The notes below the pieces were generated by a model. The model made no database searches. It was not told the origin of the DNA and worked only from the letters and a program-made list of their open reading frames with translations. DNA of 64,000 nt, from contig JARZZO010000010.1 in the NCBI GenBank assembly GCA_030544215.1, positions 56,833,564 through 56,897,563 on the forward strand. The letters are read 5' to 3'. The stretch comes from Zantedeschia hybrid cultivar (lineage: Eukaryota; Streptophyta; Magnoliopsida; Alismatales; Araceae). Positions 10,801-22,904 of this stretch are shown one piece after another. Position 1 is the stretch's first letter; every line of letters begins with the position of its first letter. A program made the position numbers and the translations under genes.

Positions 10801-11516
10801 TCCTAAGACTCATAATGAGAGGACATTCATGGATAGAGTACCTTATGACTCTGTCAATTGGATCTATCATGTATGCCATACGATGTACACGGTCTGATGT
10901 GGCATATGCTATAAGTATTACGAGCAGATTTCAGACTGATCCAGGCGAAGAGCACTCGAAGGCAGTGAAATGTATCCTTAAGTACTTGAGAAGAACTAAG
11001 GATATGTTTCTTATCTATGGAGGAGGTGACTTGAAATTACGAGGCTTCACTGATTCGAGTTTCCAGTCATATCCAGATGATAACAAATCTACATCTGGAT
11101 TTGTGTTTACTTTAAATGGAGGCACAGTGTGCTGGAAGAGTTCCAAGCAGGAAGCCACTGTAGATTCGATGATTGAAGCTGAGTACATCGCTGCAACTGA
11201 AGTGGCCAAGAAAGAAGTGTGGTTGAAGAAATTTATCACCGACCTTGGCGTAGTTTCCAGCATCTCTGATCCTATTCCTCTGTTGTGCGACAATAATAGG
11301 GCAATTACGCAAGCAAAAGAGCTGCGGTCTCATTAGAAATCGAAGCATATTCTGAGGCACTTTCATCTTATCAGAGAGATTATTTCTAGAGGAGATGTAG
11401 TGGTGGAAAGAGTTCCATATGTCGACAATGTAGAAGATCCACTAACATAGCCATTGGTTCAAAATGTGTTTGAGCGTCACCTAGAGTCTATAGGTTTATT
11501 GCATAATGGTGATTGA
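7896..11516 (+). pseudogene. Ty1/copia gag-pol polyprotein remnant (element A)
   Basis: This is a decayed copia polyprotein in the order gag, protease, integrase, reverse transcriptase, RNase H. The expected gag start is ATA instead of ATG at 7896. The protease site is D-T-I rather than D-T-G near 8484. The GAG-pre-integrase H/C finger begins near 8887 (WHCRLG). The integrase core has FIDDFSRF near 9135 and a stop at its second Asp region. RT keeps YVDD at 10537-10548. The RNase H and C-terminal part is the longest open piece (10815-11336). More than ten in-frame stops and several frame changes break it, most at codons where the related copy B has Gln or Trp. It ends at TGA 11514-11516, just before the polypurine tract. 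Confidence 0.9.
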
Positions 11517-11525
11517 CTTTAGTCC

Positions 11526-11536
11526 AAGTAGGAGAT
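11526..11536 (+). promoter_or_regulatory. Polypurine tract of copia element A
   Basis: The purine-rich AAGTAGGAGAT directly precedes the 3' LTR start TGTTAGTC. This is the expected plus-strand priming site. Confidence 0.75.
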
Positions 11537-13082
11537 TGTTAGTCTTAGGTGGCCTACAAGACAATCTAACTATGCAAATCTTGTTCGTTTATTAATATTA
11601 ATTGCATTATTTCATTATATGTAATTTGTTCTTTTACCATCTCATAATAAAGTCCGTGAATATGTGCTATAATGATCAGATTATGATGAGATCATACTAA
11701 TGAGACTGATCACTTAAACACACATATTTTTAATAGTTCCTAGTTGGAGGATATCCGAGAAGGATATTGGATATCCGGTTAGACTAGTACATATTACTCC
11801 TGCTCATATGATGAGGGTGACTGATCTCATAGTCACTTACATGGAGATACTAAGGCGAATCTGTAGGTGGTCATTAGAGATTGAGTTTACTGAACTGATC
11901 TGACTGAATCGCTGGATGGTATAATACCTCACTGTCAACTAGTATGATTCTATTGTCGCAGTTGCGTGGATGGTCCTCGGACTTGAGACACCAAGGACAC
12001 CTTGTCGGTGGACTTCTGTACTTTAACCTTGGTTTATGGATCTCTATTCACGGGATTCTAAACAGCCAAGGATCGGATGCAGCGAAATACCATCGAATGA
12101 AATTGAGTGTCAATAAGGAATCATTCGCTCTCGGTACTTAGAGAGAGAATGCTCTAGGAATGATGTGCGGAAGTCCCTAGCCAGGGCGAACGATAATATC
12201 AGAAAAGGAGTTTTTCGATATTATATGGCAGCATCCGATCTAAGTGAGTCGACCGGTTAGGGTTTGACGGTACACCATACCTTGAGTTGACTCAAGAGCA
12301 TTGTACGAATGAAGGATTATATCCACGTGGTAACTATCGGCGAAAAGTTTCCAAGAGTAGGTTGCTTAACCCCAATACCTTCCGGGTTCATGTGGTGTTG
12401 CTTGGCACCCAACGTGATCAGAGGCCCAATCGAATTTAATGTGCGACATTGATTCAGTTGATTAATTAGTTAATATAAGTTATTAATTAATTAATTAAGT
12501 CAGTGATGAGTCACTGGGCTGAATGGGCTATTAACCGGACTGATAATTGGGCCTAGAGGGTCACAGGCAAATGATTCTCAAGGCGATGATTAATAAGTGG
12601 GTTTTATATAAATATGAATTTTTTTTATGAAAAACCGTGTGGTTAATATAAAATGTAACGAACGGGCTGAGCAGGCCAAGCTGCTGCTCAACCCTAGCCG
12701 CCCCTCCTCTCTCCCTCTTTCTCTCTGGCACCCTAGGCCGACCCTCCGCTATGAGCCTACTCCACCGTCTTCTCCGACTCCCATTCTATGGGAATTTGAC
12801 CGCGTGTTGCGGAGAATGACGAATCGCTCGTGGGCTGTGAGGAACGAGGAACGTGAGAAAATCTATCGCGAGGAGGATCGCGTGAACTTCACTAGAGGCC
12901 GGGCATTTGTGCGGTTGGTGGTGTCACACCGATGAAACCATTCGGACGCGGATCTGAATCCGCGCGCAGTAATGTCCAATTACCCGTTCGAATATCTGAT
13001 TTTAGTTTTACGAAACGGATAGGGATCGCAACAATTCACATTATTGATTTCTACTGCGTTTGTGATCCGGAGAAATACGACA
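11537..13082 (+). mobile_element. 3' LTR of copia element A
   Basis: This LTR of about 1546 bp begins TGTTAGTCTTAGG. Its second half matches the 5' LTR remnant at 4435-5229. It carries the TATA box at 12605-12612. The terminal ...CCCAACA is degraded here (...TACGACA). Beyond it the sequence is the interior of gypsy element E's LTR (match to about 19915 onward), so element A sits inside E's 5' LTR. Confidence 0.85.
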
Positions 13083-13726
13083 GGCCGAAGTGTCACTCGT
13101 GGCTGGGAGGAGGTAGAACCACCTAGAGCTTGACAGGCCTGAGTAGCCAGCGCGCTATCCGAGGGGTCGTTGTTCCGTCCCAGTGGGTCGATGTTTTCCC
13201 AGTTGATTTGGCAGTTTCTGGTGTGTTCCTTTTCGGTGGACGTGTGACTTAATTACTGCTTTACTTACACTTTTGTTGCCTATATCTTTGTGTTGTTAAG
13301 ACTGTGGGTGCGTGTGTGGGAGGTAGGGATCGAAGGATCCCTACTAAGTCCATTCTGATGTGACTCACCCCTGCGGTTTTCAGGTGAGGGTTCTCAGCAG
13401 GCGTTGCATTGTGAAGTTTCATCTCGGGTTAAGCGCCAGTAACCATTGTTCCGGGGTATGCCCCGATGTAGTTTTTTCATTTTTAGGCCTGTATGCATAA
13501 TTATTTTTTTCTAGTTGGATTATGTAATTATTTTTTTAGTCAAGTCGAATTGTAATAATTTTTAATTTTTGCACATTCTTTACAATTCGATGCTATGTGG
13601 ATTGTTTAGTTTAGTTTATTGTTTATTTCTCAGACCTATTTGAGATCTTGGTTTGATTCTTAATTTTAATGATTTGGTTTCCATTTAGTAATCGGATCCT
13701 CGATTATAGGGTGATGGGTTGTTACA
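13083..13726 (+). mobile_element. 5' LTR of gypsy element E, 3' part
   Basis: Collinear with the last ~636 bp of the 3' LTR (about 19915-20550), including the phrase GTGTCACTCGTGGCTGGGAG and the end GGGTTGTTACA. The front of this LTR was separated by the insertion of copia element A and lies outside the window. Confidence 0.88.
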
Positions 13727-13728
13727 GT

Positions 13729-13740
13729 TGGTATCAGAGC
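13729..13740 (+). promoter_or_regulatory. Primer-binding site of gypsy element E
   Basis: TGGTATCAGAGC begins two bases after the LTR end ...GTTACA. It is a perfect complement of the initiator-Met tRNA 3' end. Confidence 0.92.
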
Positions 13741-13878
13741 ATTCGGTCTGGCAAATAGATTACTAGGTTAAATGCTGTAATTCAGCAAGTGAATACATTA
13801 TCCCGTACAGGCATGACGGTAGTTTAGGTTTTGGGTTCTAATTAGAAGTTTTTGATTCATATGACTATAGGCGATTAG

Positions 13879-14960
13879 ATGGCTCGTACAAAGAGAGTGC
13901 CCGTTATTCGTGATCAGGGAGATAATTCTAGTGGGTTTGAGGCCGGTAGGAAAAATATGGAAAGTTTTGTGGAAGCGATGTTGGAAACAATGACTAGATA
14001 TCAGGCCCGAGACCCTAGTGAGAGTTTTAGTGCTCGGGAGGGCCTTTGGCTACTTTGGAGAGATTCCTGAAGCTAAGGTCGCCTCATTTCACCGTCGTCC
14101 TGACCCAGATGAGGCAGCTCATTGGCTGAAGGATATGAATAAGACCTTCGACACTCTAGACTATGCGGCAGTTGAGAGGACTCCGTTGGCCACCTTTATG
14201 TTGAAGGATGATGCTTATGATTGGTGGACCACCCTGAAGAACATGGCATATGCAGATAAGAATCTCAGAGAGCTTCTATGGGAGACATTTGTGAAGGAAT
14301 TCAACGAGCAGTACTTCCCTAGGCATATCCAAAAAGTCAAGGAAAGGGAGTTTATATAGTTGACCCAAGGGAGCATGACAGTGCTCAAGTATCAAATGAA
14401 GTTTGTCTCTTTAGGGAGATTTATGCCCTTTATTTCAGAAGATGAGGAGTGACGGACTGAAAGGTTCCTTGACGGATTGAGATTTGACTTGAGTAATCTA
14501 GTGTCATCCTACTGTTGTTCAGATTTAGCATCAACATTGAAGTGTGCAGCGGCAGTTGAGGCGCAGCACGACCAGATGGATTGGGAGAGGGGACTGGCAA
14601 CTCAAGGACCGACATATGGAAAGGGGAAGACAGCAATAGCAGCTCCTTCATCGGGTTCGGGAGCATCTTCGCTCGGATCTAGATTTATGTGGTTCTTCCG
14701 AGGCGGCTGCAGCAGCGGTAGCAGCAGACCCAGGCAGACCTAGCAGAGTCAGTCGACATCTAGTGCACAACAGGAGATAGCCTAGAGACTTCTAGTGGCT
14801 TGTCGACATTGTGGCGGTACTCATGGTGGGACTAAGTGTCCCGCATTTTAGGGGAGGTACTATACTTATGGCCAGTAGGGCCATTTGGCGAAGAGTTGCC
14901 TGCAGAGGCATGGTCAGGGGCAGGGTCCGGGAGATCAAAAGAAGCAGATGACCCAGGGGA
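13879..14960 (+). pseudogene. Gypsy (chromovirus) gag remnant, element E
   Basis: The first ATG after the primer-binding site opens a gag of the plant retrotransposon gag family. It has an N-terminal basic segment, then, after a frame change near 14040, the capsid-like region with DEAAHWLKDM and the tryptophan pair in YDWWTTL, and WETFVKEFNEQYFP. Stops fall near 14357 and 14451. The zinc-knuckle region (about 14795-14910) has a stop, and its first cysteine is changed (YYTYG...GHLAKSC), so nucleic-acid binding would be lost. The gag of element F (40792-41835) is a better preserved relative. Confidence 0.88.
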
Positions 14961-17900
14961 GAGTTCTCGCTATCACCAGGAAGGAGGCTCGTGCGTCTAA
15001 CTTGATGGGAGGTAAACTTTTTATCCTTGGGAACTCCGCTCATGTGTTGATTGATTCGGGTGCTTTGCATTCTTTTATTTTCGAGCAATTCATAGATGTT
15101 ATTTTTGCACCCGTTGATGAGATTTATGGTGGGTTGATGGTTGAGGTTCCTTCCGAAGATTTCCTGTTGACTTATAACTATTTGAGCGAGGTTTCCTTAG
15201 TCATTGAGGGTTATCAGCTACCTGCCCAGTTGGTTGTGCTTGCCATTCGTGACTTTGATGTCATCTTGGGCATGGACTGGTTGGAGGCCTATTAATGCTG
15301 AGGTGGATTGCCACAGGAAGATGGTGCGCTTCTCCATTCCGGAAGTTCCGGCCTTCTACTTTCAAGGTATTAGGCTCTCTTCTCGTGGTATTCTCATTTA
15401 TGCTTTTAAGACTCATAGGTTACTTGTTGGTGGCTGTGAGGCTTTCCTTATTTCAGTAGTTGTGGCTCGTGATGATAGTGTTTCTAGTCCTTTGGGGGTG
15501 CCAGTAGTCTGTGATTTTCCTGATGTTTTTCCCGAGGAATTGCCTGGCCTTCCTCTTCAGCGGGAGGTTGAGTTCACTATTGAGCTTGCATCGGGTACGA
15601 CGCCCTTGTCTAAGGCTCCGTATCGGATGGCTCCAACCGAACTCGTTAAGTTGAAAGTGCAGTTGCTGGATTTGCTGGATAAGGGTTTTATCCGTCCCAG
15701 CACTTCTCCATAGGGTGCTCCTGTTTTGTTCGTTAGGAAAAAGGATGGTTCTTTGAGGCTGTGTATTGATTATAGACAGTTGAACCAGGTAATAGTGAAG
15801 AATAAGTACCCACTTTTGAGGATCGATGATCTGATGGATCAGTTGCAGTCTACCAAGGTGTTCTCGAAGATCGACTTAAGGTCAGGGTATTATCAGATGA
15901 TGATTCATGAGTCAGATGTGAGTAAGACGGCTTTTAGGACTCGGTATGAACATTATGTGTTTTTGGTTATGCCTTTTGGCTTGACCAATGCTTCGGCAAC
16001 TTTCATGGATTTGATGAACCAGATTTTTAGGGCCTATCTGGATCAATTTGTGGTAGTGTTTGTGGATGATATTTTGGTGTATTCTTCTTTTAAGGGAGAG
16101 CATGCCACATATCTTCAGGTAGTGTTGCAGGTCCTGACAGAGCACCAACTATATGCTAAGTTCAACAAATGTGAGTTCTGGTTAGATCAGGTGCACTTTC
16201 CGGGGCATGTCATTTCTGGTGATGGCATTTCAGTGGATCCAGCCAAGATTGAGGTAGTGATGGATTGGGGAAGACCGACGACTGTGTTAGAGATCAAAAG
16301 CTTCTTGGGGTTGGAAAGATATTATCGGCGGTTTGTCCAGGATTTTTCTTCCATAGCAACACCCTTGTCTAGGTTGACTCGTAAGGGAGTTCGTTTTGTG
16401 TAAATCGAGGAGTGTGAGCGGAGCTTTGCTGAGTTGAAGACTCATCTCACTTCGGCTCCAATTCTGGTGCTTCCATCTGGTTCGGGTGGATTTATGGTTT
16501 ACTCAGATGCATCTCGCCGAGGTATGGGTGCGGTCTTGATGCAGCACGGAAGGGTTGTGGCTTATGCTTCTAGGCAACTGAAGAGGCATGAGGAGAACTA
16601 CCCCACTCACGATTTGGAGTTGGCGGTTGTTGTGTTCGCATTGAAGATTTGGCGGTACTATCTGTATGGGGAGAAGTTTTAGGTCTTCACTGATCATAAG
16701 AGCCTGAGGTATGTGTTCACACAGAAGGATTTGAACCTGAGGCAGCATAGATGGATGGAGTTCATAAAGGATTATGATCTCGACCTTTCTTATCATCCGG
16801 GCAAGGCTAATGTTGTGGTAAACGCCTTGAGTCGGAAGACGGTCTTGTCATGTCTCATGATTCAAGAGTGGAAGTTATATGAGCAGGTTGTAGAATCTTC
16901 CTTCAAGGTTCCCTAAGAGGTTGGCAGAGCCGTGTTGGCCAGTTTAATTGTAAGACCAGCAGTGTACCATTCAGTAATAGAGGCTTAGAGAGCATATGTT
17001 GAGTTACCACGGATTCTCCAGATACCAGAGGTGGAATTGTGGGATGATGTCACAGTCAGGTTTCAACGTAGGCTTTACTTTCCGGCAGAGTAGGAGGTGT
17101 GTAAGAGTATTTTGGATGAGGCACATCGTTCTAGATATGCAGTACATCTTGGCACGACCAAAATGTATCATTGTTTGAGGAAACACTTTTGGTAGCCCGG
17201 TATAAAGAAGGATGTGGTTGAGTATGTGGCGAGGTGCTTGATTTGTTAGCAGGTTAAGACAGAACATGAAAGGCCATGAGGCTTGTTGCAGCCTTTGCCA
17301 ATTCCAGAGTGGAAATGGGAACATGTGACTATGGATTTCGTAATGGGATTGACCATGTCACCCAGCAGGAGAGACACGATCTGGGTGATTGTTGATCGAT
17401 TGACCAAGTCAACTCACTTTCTAGCTATTAGGAATGAGTGGTCAATCGGCATGTTGGTTAGACTGTTTGTGGACCGGATCGTATCTCTGCATGGGGTACC
17501 CTTGTCCATTGTATTGGATCGGGATCCGAGGTTCACTTCGGGCTTCTGGCGGAGTTTCCAGAAGACTTTGGGTACCCAGTTGGCTTTTAGCTCGGCTTAC
17601 CATCCCGAGACTGATGGACAGTTGGAGAGGACTATTCATACGTTGGAGGATATATTGAGGGCTTGTTGCCTAGAATGGGAAGGTTCTTGGGAGCAGCACT
17701 TGTCTACTGTGGAGTTCGCATATAACAACAGTTATCATTCCAGTATCAGCATGGCGCGTACGAAGCATTATACGGGCGGCCTTGTCGGTTTCCATTGAAT
17801 TAGTCTGAGATTGATGTGAGACAGATAGCAAGACCAAAGATGGTACAACAATACGCAGAGGTTACCAGAGTGGTGCAATAGAGGTTGACTGGAGCTCAAT

Positions 17901-18382
17901 GCAGGCAGAAGAGTTATGCTGATGTTCGTAGGAGACCACTTGAATTCGAGGTTGGAGACCATGTATTTCTCCGAGTCTCACTCTCGAAGGGCGTGATGAG
18001 ATTTGGGAAGCGAGGCAAGCTGAGTCCACGATTCATTGGGCCTTTTCCCATTCTTGCTCGAGTTGGGAAAACGGCGTATCAACTAGCCTTGCCACCCAGT
18101 CTTGCGGGAGTCCACGATGTGTTCCATGTTTCAATGTTGAGGAAGTATGTACATGATCCGTCTCATATTTTGGACTTCTCAGAGTTGGAAGTCTCGGAGA
18201 ACTTGTCATTTCTAGAGTACCTAGTGCGTGTTGCAGATCGTAGGGAGCAGGTCCCTCGGAACAAGGTTGTTTCCCTAGTGAAGGTGATTTGGCAGTATCG
18301 CTTCGAAGGCGAGGCAACTTGGGTGCGAGAAGATAAGATGCGGGAACAGTTTCCCTACCTTTTCCAGTACGTTCTCATGTGA
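14961..18382 (+). pseudogene. Gypsy chromovirus pol remnant (PR-RT-RH-INT-chromodomain), element E
   Basis: Domains follow the Ty3 order. Protease has L-I-D-S-G near 15046-15060. RT (about 15600-16200) keeps KDGSLRLCIDYRQLN, FGLTNA and FVDD near 16059. RNase H starts near 16490 with YSDAS. The integrase zinc finger around 17070-17250 is scrambled. The integrase core keeps MDFVMGL, LDRDPRFTS and YHPETDGQLER (about 17330-17632). The tail (about 18230-18340, NKVVSLVKVIW...EATWVRED) is a chromodomain-type tail like that of the Tekay/Del chromoviruses. Stops occur at about 15296, 15713, 16401, 16680 and 16914 and several later points, with frame changes, so it is inactive. Clade is inferred from the tail and long LTRs. 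Confidence 0.9.
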
Positions 18383-18445
18383 GCTTGTAGTGTCTTTTCT
18401 GTTTGATGCTACTTCAGTTGCAGTAATTTCGAGGACGAAATTTTC

Positions 18446-18459
18446 TTAACGGGGGAGGA
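18446..18459 (+). promoter_or_regulatory. Polypurine tract of gypsy element E
   Basis: TTAACGGGGGAGGA directly before the 3' LTR start TGTAAGGACTG. Element F has the complementary tract at about 39154-39168. Confidence 0.85.
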
Positions 18460-18554
18460 TGTAAGGACTGAGGTTTCGGGTTCAATTATCGGGTTGGTTT
18501 TAGTGTCGGATCCTTTGGTTTGGACCCTTGTGGGTCTGATGTATGGCTTAACGT

Positions 18555-18805
18555 GATTTTGAATGGCGTCGGCCTAGGGGGACGCCATTTAGAAGTCTTG
18601 CTGGTGAGCCGCGTGGCGGGTGTTGGGGCGCGTGTGTATGATCCCGGTCTTATCGTCTGAATGACGTCTTGCATGGATGACATGATTTAGAGATCTGCCA
18701 GTGTACGACTCTGTCCTGTGGTCTGAATGGCGTCCTCTCAGAACAACGCGATTTAGCGTGTTTCGGTTTGACGCTGCGAGCCCTCCCTCCTTTCTTTCAT
18801 GCTCT

Positions 18806-18844
<39 letters not shown>

Positions 18845-19605
18845 CTCTCTCCAAATCTCTCCGACTCTCTCCTTACCTTCCTCTTCCTCTTCCTCTTCTT
18901 CCTCTTACACCACTCCAACACCCCCCTACCTCTCACCACTACCACCACCATCTCCTCTGCGGCTCTTCACTCTACGGACGGCGGCCGACGTCCCGGTGGA
19001 GTGACGGCGTCTACGGTGGTAACGGCGGCAGTTTGTGGTGTAGCGGATCGGCGGCAAGGAACTAGGAGGAGTTCAAATAACCGGTAAGGTGACGATCCTC
19101 ACATGTAGTCGATTGTTTTAAAACTATGAGTTCCCGCTTTGGAGCATGCTATGGTTATGTGGGAAGATTTTGGGTATAGAATTGACAACGTTCTAGGGGG
19201 TTATTTTGATGAAAAAGGGTGTTTTAGAAATAGGTTTGGCATGGTTAATACAATTTATGGTTTTCCTCTATCTCCTTTTTGTTGGTTTTGCTTATTGGGG
19301 TTGGGGTATTTCGTGCTGTGGCTCGGGGGAGGTCGGAGGGAAATCCTGTTTCGGGCGCTAAATGGCATCGGGCCAGGGCGACGCGATTTGCAAATCGTGT
19401 CGGTCATGGGCGACGTGATTTAGGCTTAGGTGCCGAAGGGCAGTTCTGTTTTCGGGCATTAAATGACGTCGCGACCAGGTGACGCCATTTAAATGGTGTC
19501 GACCATGGGCGACGCAATTTAGACCCAGGTCCCTCCCAAGGCCAGTTTTTGTGGGAACCAGTTTTAATACTTTGATGACGTCGACCATGGGCGACGCGAT
19601 TCAAG
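18555..19605 (+). repeat. Hairpin array (GGCGTC...GACGCC) in gypsy E LTR
   Basis: About eight inverted repeats of roughly 33 bp have arms near AAATGGCGTCG and CGACGCCATTT and a spacer of 6-10 nt. Clear units lie at about 18562-18593, 18662-18692, 18725-18757, 19362-19391, 19393-19424, 19463-19491, 19492-19521 and 19575-19604. They flank the CT-rich tract in two clusters. Confidence 0.8.
18808..18841. repeat. CT microsatellite in gypsy LTR
   Basis: Uninterrupted (TC)n of about 30 bp followed by a longer pyrimidine-rich stretch to about 18905. Confidence 0.9.
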
Positions 19606-20550
19606 TCAGAACCCCTTAATTTTCTGCATTTAGCATGTAGGACTGTTATAAAAATGATAAATAGATTCTTATATATTGTTAGACAATCCTGTCAAATGCA
19701 TGCTTGAAATCGTACATCGTAGGCGGGGATTTCCATGTGACCGGATCGCATTGTGTTGTGTTTTATGCGATCGTGGACCTAGAGTGACAGTTGTTAGCGC
19801 TTGACACCCTATGTCGGTGTGGGAGTGACAAAGCGACACCTAGTAGGCGAGGGTCACCTGGTGTACCCCGGGATAATAGCTAGTACCGGTGTGGGAGTTG
19901 TACACTTCAGAGTGTCACTCGTGGCTGGGAGGAGACATAACCACTTAGAGCTAGGTAGGCCGGAGTAGCCAGCGCGCTATCTGAGGGGTTGTTGTTCCGT
20001 CCTAACAGGTCAATATTTTTCCGGTTGGTTTGACAGTTTCTGTTGTGCTCCTTTTCGGTGGACGTGTGATTTAATTACTATTTACTTACGCTTTTGTGGC
20101 CTATATCCTTGTGTTGTTATGACTGTGGGTGCGTGTGTAGGAGGTGAGGATCGAAGGATCCCTACTGAGTCCATTATGGTGTGACTCATCCCTATAGTTT
20201 TCAGGTGAGGGTTCTCAACAGGCGTAGCATTGTGGAGTTTAGTCTCGGGTTGCACGCCAGTAGCCATTGTTCCAGGGTATGCCCCGATGTAGTTGTTCTT
20301 TCATTTTCAAGCCTGTACGCATAATTGTTTCTTTTCAGTTGGATTATGTAATTATTTGGTTAGTCAAGTCGAATTGTAATAATTTTTAATTCCTGCACCT
20401 TCTTTACAATTCGATGCTGGGTGGATTATTTAGCTTATTTTATCATTTATTTCTCAGACTTATTTGAGATCTTGGTTTGGTTCCTAATTTTAATGATTTG
20501 ATATCCATTTAGTAATCAGATCTGCGATTATAGGGTGATGGGTCGTTACA

Positions 20551-22595
20551 GTTTAACTCTCATATCTGTTTGTTATGATGAGATTTTTTTCGAGATCACA
20601 CAGTCAGACTCTGAGTTAAAAAAAAATGAACCGGATCCGAAGCGTAACAACAGCACCCCATATGGAGAACAACATTGTCCCTTATCAACTGCTTTGCCTT
20701 TATCCTTCTTTGCTACTAGCTTCCCACTTAAGACCATGCCCATGAAGACTACAGCTCGACCAAGTGGTAAGTTAGCTTGTGAAGTGGGTCTAATCCTAGT
20801 CCCAATGGGCCAGTTTGGCCTGATCAGCCTAACCTAGCCTTGGTCGGCCAAGCTTCCCTAAAGGGGAAACACTAGGAGTGGCCTAGGGTTGGTGCCCAGG
20901 CCAATGCTGCCCCCAGGGGGTTGGCTTGGCATGGCCAGCCCCGTCAATCATCGCTACCCTGAGGACAAGCTTGGCTAGTCCACGACCACTTCTTCCCTCC
21001 CAAGGCAGGCCAAAGGTTACCTTGGCCTTGCTGGGGGCCTACACATTGCGAGATCGGGTTGAGTGCCAGCCAGCAATACCCCAAAAGGGGTTGGTCTGTC
21101 TAGAGTCGTTGCTCCCTTTGGGGAGGTACCCACCTACTGCCCCTCTCCAGGCATGTCTAACGAATCCAAAGCCTTATCCCAGAGGGGTTTGCAGTGCCTG
21201 TAACATCCTGTTTAGGGATCTGCCTTGCTACACAAGGATTAAAGTGGTTGATTCTCATCTCATAGAATCCCACTAATCATCCAAAACATAAATTTGATGC
21301 ATAAAAATATAATGAAGCAAATTTCCAATTAGCAAAAATGGATTAGAGTGAACCTGGCTCTGACACCACTATAGGGATCACATAAGAAAAGCAATTATAA
21401 AATTTAATCAATTATGAACACAATGGAATATCAATTTCCATGTAGTTCCTATGATCTGTTTCTCAAAATAGAAGCGAGAAGATGAAATCTTCACCTTGCG
21501 GGGAGTTGGATATACCACCGAAATATAGTTCCAATGGAGTGATGCTGCTAGCCACGTAGATGCCTGGCCACCAACAGTAACCATACAATTCTCTAGTTGA
21601 GGGATCATCATCACCTCTCCAGCTGGATCTGCCTGATCGCTAGTTCTTTTTTTCTTTACAAGTTCCTATGACATGCATATGGCCAAATGACGAAGCGATG
21701 ATGGAGGCAAAGAAGTGGGGCACCCCCTTTAGGGGGTCGACCAGCAAAGAGAAGAGAAAGAGAGAGGGGGTGCAGCATGGTCTTTGGAGAAACCTTGGAG
21801 CTTAGGCCATGGTTTCTCTCAGATTTATATTTATACTAACGCTGACGGTTTTTCACAAAAATCCCTGAACTAATATAAATTTTCACTTTTTCCCAAATGT
21901 CAGTCTAGTTTTGAGCCTGCTAAGCCTAGTAATAGTTTGCTGACAATTAGTTATTTAATATCACATACTAAATAATTAACCTATCAACATCATTGTGTGC
22001 ATGTGGAATCTAAATGGCAGCTACTGATATGCTGACACATGGCGAGATGTCTCCATTGCCTTGTTTTACAAATAAGGGAAAACGAAGGTATTCCCGAGCA
22101 CTTACCTGATTGCAAGTACTCAAAAGTGGGGTCCAATGAAGACAATAAAATCCAAAAATATAATAGCGACCCAATAAGAAGGCCTAGTGGTTAATCAACC
22201 AGCCCCCTTGAATACAAGGAAGGCCCATTGAGCCCAATAATGACGAGGTATACATCAACCATTATCCTTGGGAAGGCCTATATACGCGATGGTCAGAAAA
22301 GGATTCTCAATCTTATTTCTCGAGGGCTTAGACATGGTTAGTGGTTACGAACCCATTTCCTTGACTAACACTGCAGAGTCCCAAGAAGCATGACCAACCT
22401 CCTTAATCACCAGACAACTAAGGACCACTCAAAGGTTGGGAGTACTAGTTTCTCTTACCCTAGACTCGTTGGCAGGGGTCGCCTCCACCTAATAGTCTCT
22501 CCACTTGTTCTTGTCAGATCCAACACCACATAGAGTAGGCTTATTATCATCATTAAGCTCCACTACCATCAAATCATCTCACTGACGCTACTACG
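20551..22595. other. Gene-free interval with a decayed copia LTR
   Basis: No coding sequence is recognised. It begins at the outer edge of gypsy LTR E. The GC-rich part (about 20780-21200) loosely resembles the GC-rich leader segment of the copia elements, which would fit its place next to the LTR relic at 21370. From about 22090 to 22590 I see nothing identifiable. The last five bases, CTACG, are one copy of the target duplication of the composite element. Confidence 0.5.
21370..22080 (-). mobile_element. Decayed copia LTR relic
   Basis: A degraded primer-binding site (GGCTCTGACACCA on the plus strand) precedes sequence that aligns in order with the LTR at 2852 onward. Shared features are the ccttgcg...gg block, the gcgatgc-like block near 21540, aaccttggagcttaggcc, and the TATA-proximal tttttcacaaaaatccc stretch near 21850. 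The right edge is unclear; no target duplication was found. Confidence 0.5.
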
Positions 22596-22904
22596 TGTTG
22601 GGTTCATAGCGTTTCTCTGGATAGCTCACGCAGCGGAAAATAAAATAAAATAAACGATCCGTTCCCATTTCGAAAAACTAAAAACCAGATTATCGGTTCT
22701 TACCGTGTGCGGATTCGAATCTGCAACTGATCGGTTCCATTGGTGTGACACCACAAGCCGCGCAAGCGCCCGGCCTCTAATGGAGTCCACACGATCCTCC
22801 TCGCAGTAGATATCCTCACATTTCTCGTTCTTCGCAGCCCACGAACCCTCCGTCGTTCGCCGTAACGATCGCCGCAACGGGTGGACGATTACCCGTCAGA
22901 CCGC
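22596..22904 (-). mobile_element. Truncated outer LTR of composite element (D)
   Basis: About 309 bp of the LTR terminus, nearly collinear with 24756-25065 and 32574-32880. It stops near GTCAGA at 22900 and is fused to leader sequence that corresponds to about 30738 in element B. Confidence 0.85.

Larger units (their letters stand above)
18460..20550 (+). mobile_element. 3' LTR of gypsy element E
   Basis: This LTR of about 2091 bp begins TGTAAGGACTGAGG and ends GGTCGTTACA. Its end matches the 5' LTR piece at 13083-13726. It contains a pure CT run (about 18808-18841) and two clusters of GGCGTC/GACGCC hairpins (18555-18750 and 19360-19605). It shares its start, end and hairpin words with the LTRs of element F, so E and F are one family. 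Confidence 0.9.

Noticed and set aside
18701..19087. Ser/Leu-rich frames over the CT tract of the gypsy LTR
   Set aside because: Produced by translation of a CT microsatellite in all frames.
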